NCBI GenBank assembly: GCA_031082105.1
Contig: JAVHLO010000045.1
Span: forward strand, 1 to 14,093
Length of the DNA: 14,093 nt
Direction of reading: 5' to 3'
Source: Planctomycetota bacterium
Lineage (GTDB): Bacteria; Planctomycetota; MHYJ01; JACQXL01; JAVHLO01
A model generated the notes under the pieces. That model was not told the origin of the DNA, searched no databases, and saw only the letters and a program-made list of their open reading frames with translations. Made by a program: the position numbers and the translations under genes. Of this stretch, positions 5,883 to 11,850 are shown in pieces. Every line of letters begins with the position of its first letter. Position 1 is the stretch's first letter.

Positions 5883-5966
5883 ACAATTCAGATTCTGGGT
5901 AGCCGACCGTCTACCACTCCCTCACGGTCGCGGCACTGATTCCTCAATTTCGAATGTCACGAACCA
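5876..5966. repeat. Family A element with terminal inverted repeats, copy 1
   Basis: It begins GTTTGTGACAATTC and ends with GAATGTCACGAAC, which are near-inverse termini, and carries the core TCCCTCACGGTCGCGGCACT. It aligns along its whole length with 7948-8040. No reading frame is present inside it. It directly follows the family B copy. Confidence 0.75.
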
Positions 5967-5970
5967 CCAG

Positions 5971-6021
5971 TTCTTCCGTCATTCCGTCCTTTCGTTCTTC
6001 CGTTCTTTTGTTCCTTCGTTG
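5971..6021. repeat. Pyrimidine-rich degenerate tandem repeat, second tract
   Basis: CCGTC/CTTTCGTTCTTCCGTTC units resemble the 5651-5713 tract. It ends just before the 3' end of the RidA gene. With the items above it accounts for most of the 5577-6042 spacer, in which I see no gene. Confidence 0.5.
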
Positions 6022-6042
6022 CGTCCCAGCTTTGCCTTGGAC

Positions 6043-6435
6043 TCAGCGTTTCGCTGCGATCGCATCGATCTCCACCCGGACGTCCCTCGGCAACCGAGCG
6101 GCCTGCACCGTCGACCTGGCGGGTGTTGTGCCGGTGAAGAATGACGCATACACCTCGTTCACGGCGGAGAAATCGTCCAGGTCTTCGAGAAAGATCGTCG
6201 TCTTCACGACGTCCTGATATGAGCAGCCGGCGGCGGAAAGGACCGCGCCGAGGTTCTTCAGCACCTGGGTCGTCTGCTGTCTGATGTCCTCTCCGACCAC
6301 GTTCCCGGTCGCCGGATCAAGCGGGATCTGGCCCGAAGAGAATACGAACCCGCCGAAACAGATCGCCTGCGAATACGGCCCGATGGCTTTGGGGGCCTTG
6401 TCCGTGCTGATCGCCGAGATAGCAGCGTTTGCCAT
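6043..6435 (-). CDS. ridA: RidA family enamine/imine deaminase
   Basis: RidA-family proteins are trimeric cytosolic enzymes that hydrolyse reactive 2-aminoacrylate and similar enamine/imine intermediates released by PLP enzymes, freeing ammonia and a keto acid. The 130-residue product has the family segments AIGPYSQAI (17-25), SSGQIPLDP (33-41), QTTQVLKNLGAVL (54-66), VVKTTIFLEDLDDF (76-89) and PARSTVQAARLP (105-116). Arg107 aligns with the substrate-carboxylate Arg of E. coli RidA (Arg105), and Glu122 in VEIDAIA with the conserved Glu120. So the enzyme looks competent. I chose ATG 6433-6435 because GGAG lies six bases upstream; longer starts have no such signal. It ends in TGA. It lies 300 nt downstream of the EamA gene on the same strand, with a repeat hairpin between them. 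Confidence 0.95.
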   Translation of the reverse strand: MANAAISAISTDKAPKAIGPYSQAICFGGFVFSSGQIPLDPATGNVVGEDIRQQTTQVLKNLGAVLSAAGCSYQDVVKTTIFLEDLDDFSAVNEVYASFFTGTTPARSTVQAARLPRDVRVEIDAIAAKR

Positions 6436-6508
6436 TGGAATCTCCATCAAGCGGAAGAAGAATGCCCAGCCCGTGCCCTTGTCCCCTGTCCCCAGGACGC
6501 CCACGGAA

Positions 6509-6586
6509 AACCGCTGAAGACACTGAAGACACCGAAATCGTCGGTTTTTTCCTCATCTTTCAGTGTTTTCGGTGCGTTCAGTGGTT
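6509..6586. repeat. Imperfect inverted repeat between the ridA and eamA genes
   Basis: The left arm (6509-6535, including CTGAAGACACTGAAGACACC) and right arm (6558-6586, including CAGTGTTTTCGGTGCGTTCA) are near-inverse and could form a long stem around a T-rich loop. The units resemble the 'cagagacac' repeats elsewhere. The rest of 6436-6735 shows no gene. In the minus direction it might act as a terminator or attenuator after the transporter gene. Confidence 0.55.
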
Positions 6587-6735
6587 ACATAGCGGAAGCC
6601 GGACAAAAATCGAGACTGATTCAGAGTTTGCCCTTGCTCAGTATTCTAGGCGACCGTCCGAGCGCATCGGAACCCTACCATACTACATCCGCCGCAGGGA
6701 GTCAACAGTTTTCTCCGGGCCGGGCAGACGCGGTA

Positions 6736-7647
6736 TCACTGCCCGGTCCGTCTTCTCCTTGCCAGCCATTGCTGCGCGACGATACCCGCGACAATCAACC
6801 CCAGGCCGACGAGCGTTGAGACGTGGATGCGCTCGCCGACTACGGACCCGATGAAGAAGAGCGAGATGAACGGGCTCAAGTAGATGAGGTTGCCCACCTG
6901 CGCCGCGTTCCTTGCCAGCCGCAACGACCGCTGCCACAGCACGAACGTGACCCCCATCTCGAACGCCCCGACGTACGCCGCGCCGAGCAGGCCGCGAACC
7001 GGCGGCAACGCCGGAATCCCGCCGATGAAAGCGAAGATCGCGACGAAAATTGTCCCAAAAAGGAAATTCAGAAAGAGCTTCGCTTCGTCATCGCGCCTGT
7101 CGCGCGTGTTCAACAGCCAGAACGCCGCCCAGATCACGGAACTGCCCACGGCCAGCCCCACCCCGAGCGCATCGGTATCCTTGAACGCCGCAAAACTGCC
7201 GTTCGTCGAAATGACCACGACGCCGGCGAAACTGATCACCACGGCGGCGACGCTCCGCCAGCCTATCTTCTGCTTCAGGAAGATGCTCGAAAACAGGACG
7301 AGCACGATCGGCCACGTGAAGTTCAACGGCTGCGCCTGCTGCGCGGGAAGGAGCGAGTACGCCTTGAACAGGACGATGTAGTACAGGCACGGATTCAGAA
7401 GCCCCAGGACGGCGGACAGCGCGTACTCCTTCGGCTTGAAAGACAACACCAGCCTCGTCTTGTTTTTGAACACGACCACGATCGCGAGGATGATGAGCGC
7501 CGTGATCGACGAGTAGAGGAGGAGTTGGGCATAGTCAAGATCGCGGAGCGCGAGCTTGAACGCCGACGCGACGGTCGACCACATCAGCACGCTGAGGAGC
7601 GCGTAGATGCAGGCGGCCTTGTCGTTTTTCCCGGTCGCGTCGACCAT
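6736..7647 (-). CDS. EamA/DMT superfamily transporter
   Basis: The 303-residue product has the usual length for a 10-helix drug/metabolite transporter made of two EamA repeats. Hydrophobic segments begin at about residue 13 (IYALLSVLMWSTVASAFKLA) and recur through to GLGLIVAGIVAQQWLA near the end. The first repeat has the typical ALLPAQQAQPLNFTWP-like stretch (here LLPAQQAQPLNFTWPIVLVL) and the second begins around SSVIWAAFWLL. The C terminus is basic (RRRRTG), cytoplasmic as expected. Substrates of this family (amino acids, nucleotides, other metabolites) cannot be inferred. The start ATG has no clear SD and lies right against repeat-like sequence, so initiation may be weak or the start uncertain. 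It ends in TGA. Confidence 0.93.
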   Translation of the reverse strand: MVDATGKNDKAACIYALLSVLMWSTVASAFKLALRDLDYAQLLLYSSITALIILAIVVVFKNKTRLVLSFKPKEYALSAVLGLLNPCLYYIVLFKAYSLLPAQQAQPLNFTWPIVLVLFSSIFLKQKIGWRSVAAVVISFAGVVVISTNGSFAAFKDTDALGVGLAVGSSVIWAAFWLLNTRDRRDDEAKLFLNFLFGTIFVAIFAFIGGIPALPPVRGLLGAAYVGAFEMGVTFVLWQRSLRLARNAAQVGNLIYLSPFISLFFIGSVVGERIHVSTLVGLGLIVAGIVAQQWLARRRRTGQ

Positions 7648-7773
7648 ATTCGGTGTCTGCGGTGTTGGGACTGAGCGCGTATCGGTTCGTCACTGGAAGG
7701 TGCGCGCGGTTGCCCGGATGCTAACCGCAAACGACGGGAAAATCAAGCTTTGCGCGCGGGAGGGGGGAATTCA

Positions 7774-7800
7774 CCACAGAGACACGGAGAACACAGAAAG
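7774..7800. repeat. 'Accacagagacac' dispersed repeat, copy 2
   Basis: CCACAGAGACACGGAGAACA is nearly identical in its first 16 bases to the copies at 5622 and 13451. It lies upstream of the EamA gene. Confidence 0.7.
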
Positions 7801-7847
7801 GTCGGTGTTTCACCCGGCTTGTTCACGAAACTTCGAGCGATCCTACG

Positions 7848-7906
7848 GTTCGTAGTAACGATTTCAGTCGTTCGATCTACCAGCGACTGAAGTCGCCACT
7901 ACGAAC
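7848..7906. repeat. Long imperfect palindrome (REP-like)
   Basis: GTTCGTAGT...TTCAGTCG on the left and CGACTGA...ACTACGAAC on the right are near-inverse over about 24 bp around CGATCTACCA. It could fold as a long hairpin. This is a recurring intergenic element type ('gcgactgaagtcgc'). Confidence 0.65.
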
Positions 7907-7947
7907 TCGGACATCGCTCCGCCTCTTCCATGAACAAAGCGGCTAGT

Positions 7948-8040
7948 GGTTCGTGACAATTCAAATTCCGGGCAGCCGGCCGTCTACCGCTCCCTCACGG
8001 TCGCGGCACTGATTCCTGAATTCCAGGTGTCATGAACAAC
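7948..8040. repeat. Family A element with terminal inverted repeats, copy 2
   Basis: It begins GGTTCGTGACAATTCAAATT and ends GAATTCCAGGTGTCATGAAC, whose reverse complement shares GTTCRTGACA and AATTC with the start. The core is the same as in 5876-5966 and 3054-3091. It abuts the last codon of the amidase gene, so it may supply 3' mRNA structure. The 7648-8039 spacer otherwise shows no gene. Confidence 0.75.
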
Positions 8041-9476
8041 TAGTTCTTCACGAACTTCACCGCGTCCGCGACGATGTAGGTCCCGGAGGTCCAGCACGAG
8101 ACCGCGATACGCTGGGCGTTGCCGGCGGCAAAATTGAATGTCCCGAGCGAGACCCACTGGCCGCCGCTTGCCTGCTGGCTCACGGTAATGGTGGCTGTCC
8201 CGCCGGTGTGGTAGATAAAATACTTGGCCGCGACCGTGTATTGGGAGTGCGACGGGAACCACGCGTAGACCTTGTAGGCGCCGGCGAGGGGCAGGTTCGC
8301 GTTCCACCTGGCAAGGTCCGAGACCGCCGCCGCCGTGCGATACCGGTAGTTCGCGCCGTACTTGAGGCTGTTGTAGTCGGAGAGGCCCCAGTTGCTCGAG
8401 GCGTAGAACCCGCTCGATGTGTTATCGACGATGACGGTCAGCGGCTGCACAGTGATCGTGAACACGACCTCCGGCCCGAACCAGGTTGAGTCGCCCTGGA
8501 CGGCCTTGAACTTCTCGGTGAAGGTCGTCGCGGATGTTGCGATCGGCGCCGTCAGTATGAAGTTGAACCGGCCCACTGCGCCCGGCGCGGTCGTCGTGTT
8601 CACGCCGGCCGCGCGCGAGGACGAGATCCAGTTTCCGTTCGTGAAGAAGAGGCTTGCATGGTTCGCCGGTGAAGATGTCCCGAGCCGCGTGGCGGCCGAA
8701 GTCCAGTTTCCCGTCCCCGTGTTCTTCAGATCGACCCACACGGCGACCTGCTGGCCTGCGGTCATCGTGGTCGGGCACGACTGCCCGATGAACTGAGCAT
8801 TGTACGTCGGGGGCGGCGGCGCAGCGGAACCCGGGTCGTACGCGGTGATGCCCATGTGCGTCTGCGTTCCGTGCAGTATCGCCCGCGCGGCCTGTTGACG
8901 TACGGACGCGGTCGCGAGCTTGGCCGAGTCGCCGGAGTGGTCGATGAACGCGAGCTCGGCAAGGACCGCCGGCATGGATGTGTGGACGAGTACGTAGTAG
9001 CCCGCCGTCTTCACGCCGCGATCGTACGTGCCCAGGTAGGAGACGAGCCGCGGCTGGATCTTGTTGCGCAGGTCCGCCGAGGTGCCCGTGCCGGAATAGG
9101 AGAAGGTCTCCGTTCCGTACGCGGCGCCGTTGAACGCATTGCAGTGGATCGAGATGAACCTGTTCGCGCCGACGCTGTTCGCGTAGTTCGTCCGACCCGA
9201 GAGGCTGACCGTCGCGTCAGTGGACCGCGTCAGGTAGACCTGCCACGAAGAGCCGCCGAGCGTGTCGGCGGTGTCCGCGTTGAACAGGTCCCTCAACCAC
9301 AGTGAGGCGTCTAGGTTGATGTTCTTCTCGAGCAGCCCGTAGCCGACCGCGCCGGAGTCCGTGCCGCCGTGGCCGGGGTCGACGCAGACTCGCGTCTGGG
9401 CCGCGGCGAGACCGCCGGCGAGGATGACGAACATGACCATCAGACCGGAAACCTTCGTGATTGCGCCTCGCTGCAT
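8040..9476 (-). CDS. Secreted N-acetylmuramoyl-L-alanine amidase with Ig-like and golvesin-like domains
   Basis: Amidase_3 enzymes are zinc hydrolases that cut the MurNAc to L-Ala amide bond of peptidoglycan. I use ATG 9474-9476 (478 residues) because GGAG lies seven bases upstream; an ATG 16 codons earlier (9524) has a weaker signal. Residues 1-26 are a signal peptide (cleavage after LAAA). The amidase domain spans about 28-210: VDPGHGG with zinc His36, Glu50 in LLEKN, SIHCNA with His111, and the catalytic-type Glu174 in VLAELAFI, so all key residues are present. A Pro-rich linker (about 221-225) leads to an NBR1-type Ig-like domain (about 227-330, AGQQVAVWVDLKNTGTGNWT), then a golvesin/xanthan-lyase-like beta domain (about 345-478, LARWNANLPLAGAYKVYAWF; ending VADAVKFVKN). 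The last two are probably for surface or carbohydrate attachment. A weak minus-strand promoter (TTGGTG, 16 nt, TACGAG) is possible at 9549-9576. Confidence 0.94.
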   Translation of the reverse strand: MQRGAITKVSGLMVMFVILAGGLAAAQTRVCVDPGHGGTDSGAVGYGLLEKNINLDASLWLRDLFNADTADTLGGSSWQVYLTRSTDATVSLSGRTNYANSVGANRFISIHCNAFNGAAYGTETFSYSGTGTSADLRNKIQPRLVSYLGTYDRGVKTAGYYVLVHTSMPAVLAELAFIDHSGDSAKLATASVRQQAARAILHGTQTHMGITAYDPGSAAPPPPTYNAQFIGQSCPTTMTAGQQVAVWVDLKNTGTGNWTSAATRLGTSSPANHASLFFTNGNWISSSRAAGVNTTTAPGAVGRFNFILTAPIATSATTFTEKFKAVQGDSTWFGPEVVFTITVQPLTVIVDNTSSGFYASSNWGLSDYNSLKYGANYRYRTAAAVSDLARWNANLPLAGAYKVYAWFPSHSQYTVAAKYFIYHTGGTATITVSQQASGGQWVSLGTFNFAAGNAQRIAVSCWTSGTYIVADAVKFVKN

Positions 9477-9548
9477 GATGATGCTCCAACCAAACTGTCT
9501 CTCGAAACCATCGAAAACTGGCATCCAAGCTGTCCCATCTCACACGCT

Positions 9549-9576
9549 CTCGTATTGTCCACCAGCAACTCACCAA
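9549..9576 (-). promoter_or_regulatory. Possible promoter of the amidase gene
   Basis: On the minus strand TTGGTG (9571-9576) and TACGAG (9549-9554) are spaced by 16 nt, about 75 nt before the chosen start. Both boxes deviate from consensus, so this is tentative. Confidence 0.25.
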
Positions 9577-9788
9577 TAAGCACACTACGTGCCATGGACG
9601 ATAGTGGGCCCACATGCGGACTAATCTGTTGATACTCAAAGTAATGCGAGATGGCAGAACGAAGTGCCGACTTGATGCAAAACCGTCCTGCAGTCCCGTT
9701 TTACACGGCGTTACGAAATGTAACACCTGGCGTCGAGAGCCTGAGTCCACGGGATCCGGAACAGAATTCAAGATACTGAACGCCCGAT

Positions 9789-9815
9789 AACCGCCAAGAC
9801 GCCAAAAATACGAGG
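9789..9815. repeat. 'Accgccaagacgcc' repeat unit
   Basis: AACCGCCAAGACGCCAAAAA resembles a common intergenic repeat ('ccgccaagacgccaag'). The inverse form GTCTTGGCGG occurs at about 9990. The rest of 9525-9875 holds no gene I can support. Confidence 0.45.
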
Positions 9816-9875
9816 AGAACGTCAGGAATCTCGCAACTCCCCAACGCATCCGGTTCTCGATTCGTCAAGGAATGC

Positions 9876-9950
9876 GAACAGGGACTTGACGAGACTGGCA
9901 CGAGACTGGACATTCTGTTGTCTCGTCGGAGTCTTTTGAAGTCCCCGTTC
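9876..9950. repeat. Dispersed repeat family C, inverted pair
   Basis: The left arm GAACAGGGACTTGACGAGAC (9876-9895) and right arm (GTCTCGTC 9920-9927 plus GAAGTCCCCGTTC 9938-9950) are inverse except for about ten extra bases in the right arm. The direct repeat GAGACTGG occurs twice between them. The right arm recurs at 4033-4063. Confidence 0.6.
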
Positions 9951-10114
9951 CACTATCCAGCCGAACCTGGTTTCTTCATGGCGCGCAGCGTCTTGGCGGC
10001 TGCCGGACCGTCAGAATCTTGAACCGAGCCGGCGCCATACTCCACATCGCCGCTGCTGCTCTTTCTCATATGCCGGGCCCTCCCGCTTCTTCCGCGACGC
10101 TGCGTCTGGAGGAG

Positions 10115-10151
10115 CCGTGTTTCTCTGCGTCCTCTGCGTCTTTGCGGTGTG
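10115..10151 (-). repeat. 'Accacagagacac' dispersed repeat, inverted copy
   Basis: GTGTTTCTCTGCGTCCTCTG followed by CGTCTTTGCGGTGTG is the opposite orientation of the CCACAGAGAC-type repeats. It lies upstream of the thiolase-like gene's promoter. Confidence 0.55.
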
Positions 10152-10214
10152 ATTCGAACACCATGCGGTCGCCTCGCGCAGACCGGTCATGTTCGCGGTC
10201 CTTTTCCCTTTTGC

Positions 10215-10243
10215 TTGACAAACAATTCGCGCGTTGATACGAT
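10215..10243 (+). promoter_or_regulatory. Sigma70-type promoter of the thiolase-like gene
   Basis: A perfect -35 TTGACA (10215-10220), a 17-nt spacer and TACGAT (10238-10243, four of six matching TATAAT) stand about 42 nt before the start codon. Transcription would begin near 10250, leaving a leader of about 35 nt with a GGGAG SD seven bases before ATG 10285. This is the clearest promoter in the window. Confidence 0.7.
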
Positions 10244-10284
10244 GACCGTGATTTCTTTGCGGAAGCGTATTTGGGAGTCTGAAG

Positions 10285-11487
10285 ATGTTGAAGAACGCGT
10301 TCATCCCGTTCGGCGCGTACTGGTCCACGCCGTTCTGCAAGTGGCAGGGGAACTATGCGAACCTCCATGCGATGAAGTTCGCCGCGGAGATCGCACAGAA
10401 GGCGCTTGCCCAGCGGAAGATAGACCCCGCGAATTTCGACGGGATTTATCTCGGTCTCACGATCCCGCAGCCGTGCTGCTTCTACGGCGCGCCGTGGGTC
10501 GCAGGAATGCTTGGTGCGCCCGGCATCGCGGGTCCGGTCATCGGCCAGGCGTGCGCCACCTCCGCGACCTCGATCGGCCTGGCCGGCAAGGACATCGAGA
10601 CCGGCTCGAGCAAGGCGACGATCTGCATCATGTGCGACCGCACGTCCAATGGGCCGCACCTCTATTACCCGAATCCGTTCGGGCCCGGCGCGACCGGCGA
10701 TTCCGAGGACTGGGTCTGGCATAATTTCGGCCACGACCCGTTCGCAAACAACTCGATGATCCAAACCGCTGAGAACGTGGCAAAGGAAGCGGGGATCAAA
10801 CGGGAAGAGCAGGAAGAGACGGCGCTCTTGCGACACAACCAATACCAGGACGCGCTGAAGGACGACTGCGCGTTCCAGAAGCGGTACATGGTGACACCGG
10901 TGGAAGTGCGCGACCCGTCCGGCCGCAAGGTGCTCGCGACGGTCAAGAGCGACGAAGGCGTCTTCCCGACGACCCGGGAAGGTCTCGCGAAGTTGAAGCC
11001 CGTGCTCGAAGGCGGCACGATCACGTTCGGCTGCCAGACGTATCCGGCCGACGGGAACTGCGGTATGGTCGTCTGCACGCGCGAGAAGGCGCGTGAACTC
11101 TCCAAGGACAAGAAGGTGGAAGTGCAGCTCGTCTCGTACGCCCCGGCGCGCACGAAGAAGGGTTTCATGGCCGCGGCGGTGGTGCCCGCGGCGCGTCTGG
11201 CACTCCAGAGGGCCGGCATCGCCGTGAAGGACCTCAAGGCCGTCAAGACCCACAATCCGTTCGCGGTGAACGATATCTACATGTCGCGCGAGATGGACAT
11301 CCCGGTTGCGGGGATGAACAACTACGGTTCCTCGATCATCTGGGGCCACCCGCAGGCGCCGACCGGCATGCGGGCGACGATCGAGCTCATCGAGGAGCTT
11401 GCGCTCGTCGGCGGCGGCTACGGGCTCTTCGCCGGCTGCGCGGCCGGAGACAGCGCCGCGGCGCTCGTGGTGAAGGTCAGCGTGTAG
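10285..11487 (+). CDS. Thiolase-like acyl-CoA acyltransferase
   Basis: The 400-residue length is that of type II thiolases, which form or cleave acetoacyl-CoA by Cys chemistry. The nucleophile-type Cys90 sits in IGQACATSATSIGLA, as in thiolases. IIWGHPQAPTGMR (His355) matches the 'GGAIALGHPxGxSGxR' motif, and Cys385 in GLFAGCAAGDSAA lies where the base Cys of 'CxGGG' is expected. So the three catalytic positions are present, but two motifs diverge: the 'NEAFA' segment reads HNPFAVND (His323-Asn324) and 'CxGGG' reads CAAGD. It may therefore act on an unusual substrate, or be a non-classical member such as the SCP2-type thiolases. A specific reaction cannot be named. It is driven by its own promoter with no fatty-acid gene beside it. 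The start is well supported by GGGAG. It ends in TAG. Confidence 0.88.
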   Translation: MLKNAFIPFGAYWSTPFCKWQGNYANLHAMKFAAEIAQKALAQRKIDPANFDGIYLGLTIPQPCCFYGAPWVAGMLGAPGIAGPVIGQACATSATSIGLAGKDIETGSSKATICIMCDRTSNGPHLYYPNPFGPGATGDSEDWVWHNFGHDPFANNSMIQTAENVAKEAGIKREEQEETALLRHNQYQDALKDDCAFQKRYMVTPVEVRDPSGRKVLATVKSDEGVFPTTREGLAKLKPVLEGGTITFGCQTYPADGNCGMVVCTREKARELSKDKKVEVQLVSYAPARTKKGFMAAAVVPAARLALQRAGIAVKDLKAVKTHNPFAVNDIYMSREMDIPVAGMNNYGSSIIWGHPQAPTGMRATIELIEELALVGGGYGLFAGCAAGDSAAALVVKVSV

Positions 11488-11492
11488 CGCCC

Positions 11493-11548
11493 AGGCCGGT
11501 TGGGCTGGTTTCGCCGGTTTTGCCGGGTGAGCCGGTTGGGCCGACTTG
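11493..11548. repeat. 'Gccggttgggc' degenerate tandem repeat
   Basis: GGCCGGTTGGGCTGGTTTCG and later GAGCCGGTTGGGCCGAC show repeated CCGGTT/GGGC/GGTTT units, starting right after the thiolase-like stop. It is low-complexity intergenic repeat, not a terminator. Confidence 0.6.
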
Positions 11549-11570
11549 TTCATGAACTTCAATTGCTGTC

Positions 11571-11594
11571 ATGCCCCGACCGCAGTCGGGGGCA
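11571..11594. repeat. Hairpin repeat 'atgccccgac...gtcgggggcat'
   Basis: ATGCCCCGAC pairs with GTCGGGGGCAT around CGCA, with one extra G in the right arm. It could serve as a transcript end for the thiolase-like gene (no T-run), or be another dispersed element. Confidence 0.5.
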
Positions 11595-11726
11595 TCTCCT
11601 TCAGCGAAGGGCCGGACAGGAGGGAAAGGTCGTGATGATGCCCGCGGGAAAAATCCTGCCTCGTCGCGGCGGGGCGCAGCCAAGATAGCCAAAGAAAGGA
11701 CACTGCTGAGAACGCCTATTCTGTCA

Positions 11727-11745
11727 TGCTGAACTTGTTTCAGCA
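11727..11745. repeat. Hairpin repeat 'tgctgaacttgtttcagca'
   Basis: TGCTGAA and TTCAGCA form a perfect 7-bp stem around CTTGT. The sequence TCATGCTGAACTTGTTTCAG is a very widespread bacterial intergenic repeat type. Confidence 0.65.
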
Positions 11746-11767
11746 TCTTCTCGCCTTGGTAGAGTAG

Positions 11768-11835
11768 AATCCATCCACCGCAGCGGATCCGCCTGCGGAG
11801 GAAACCGAGTTCGGCACGACACGCAGGGTGGATTC
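11768..11835. repeat. Inverted repeat enclosing a 'ccgcagcggatcc' block
   Basis: GAATCCATCCACC at the left and GGGTGGATTC at the right are near-inverse. Inside, CCGCAGCGGATCCGCCTGCG (from 11778) is an imperfect version of the 28-bp palindrome at 5790-5817. It ends about 15 nt before the MFS start codon, so it would lie in the mRNA leader and may affect translation. No gene is present in 11488-11850. Confidence 0.55.
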
Positions 11836-11850
11836 TCAGCGGAACCAAAG

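Noticed and set aside
9217..9849. Open frame on the minus strand upstream of the amidase
   Set aside because: It overlaps the amidase 5' end in another frame and crosses repeat sequence; the composition is non-protein-like (Trp/Arg/Cys-rich) and no SD is seen.
10143..10160. GGTGTGATTCGAACACC, resembling a tRNA T-arm on the minus strand
   Set aside because: No acceptor stem, D-arm or anticodon arm can be fitted around it; it is the edge of a dispersed repeat.
10066..11562. Long open frame on the minus strand opposite the thiolase-like gene
   Set aside because: It is Arg/His/Asp/Leu-rich with no recognisable motif, and fully overlaps a gene with clear catalytic motifs, SD and promoter. It is a by-product of GC-rich codon use.
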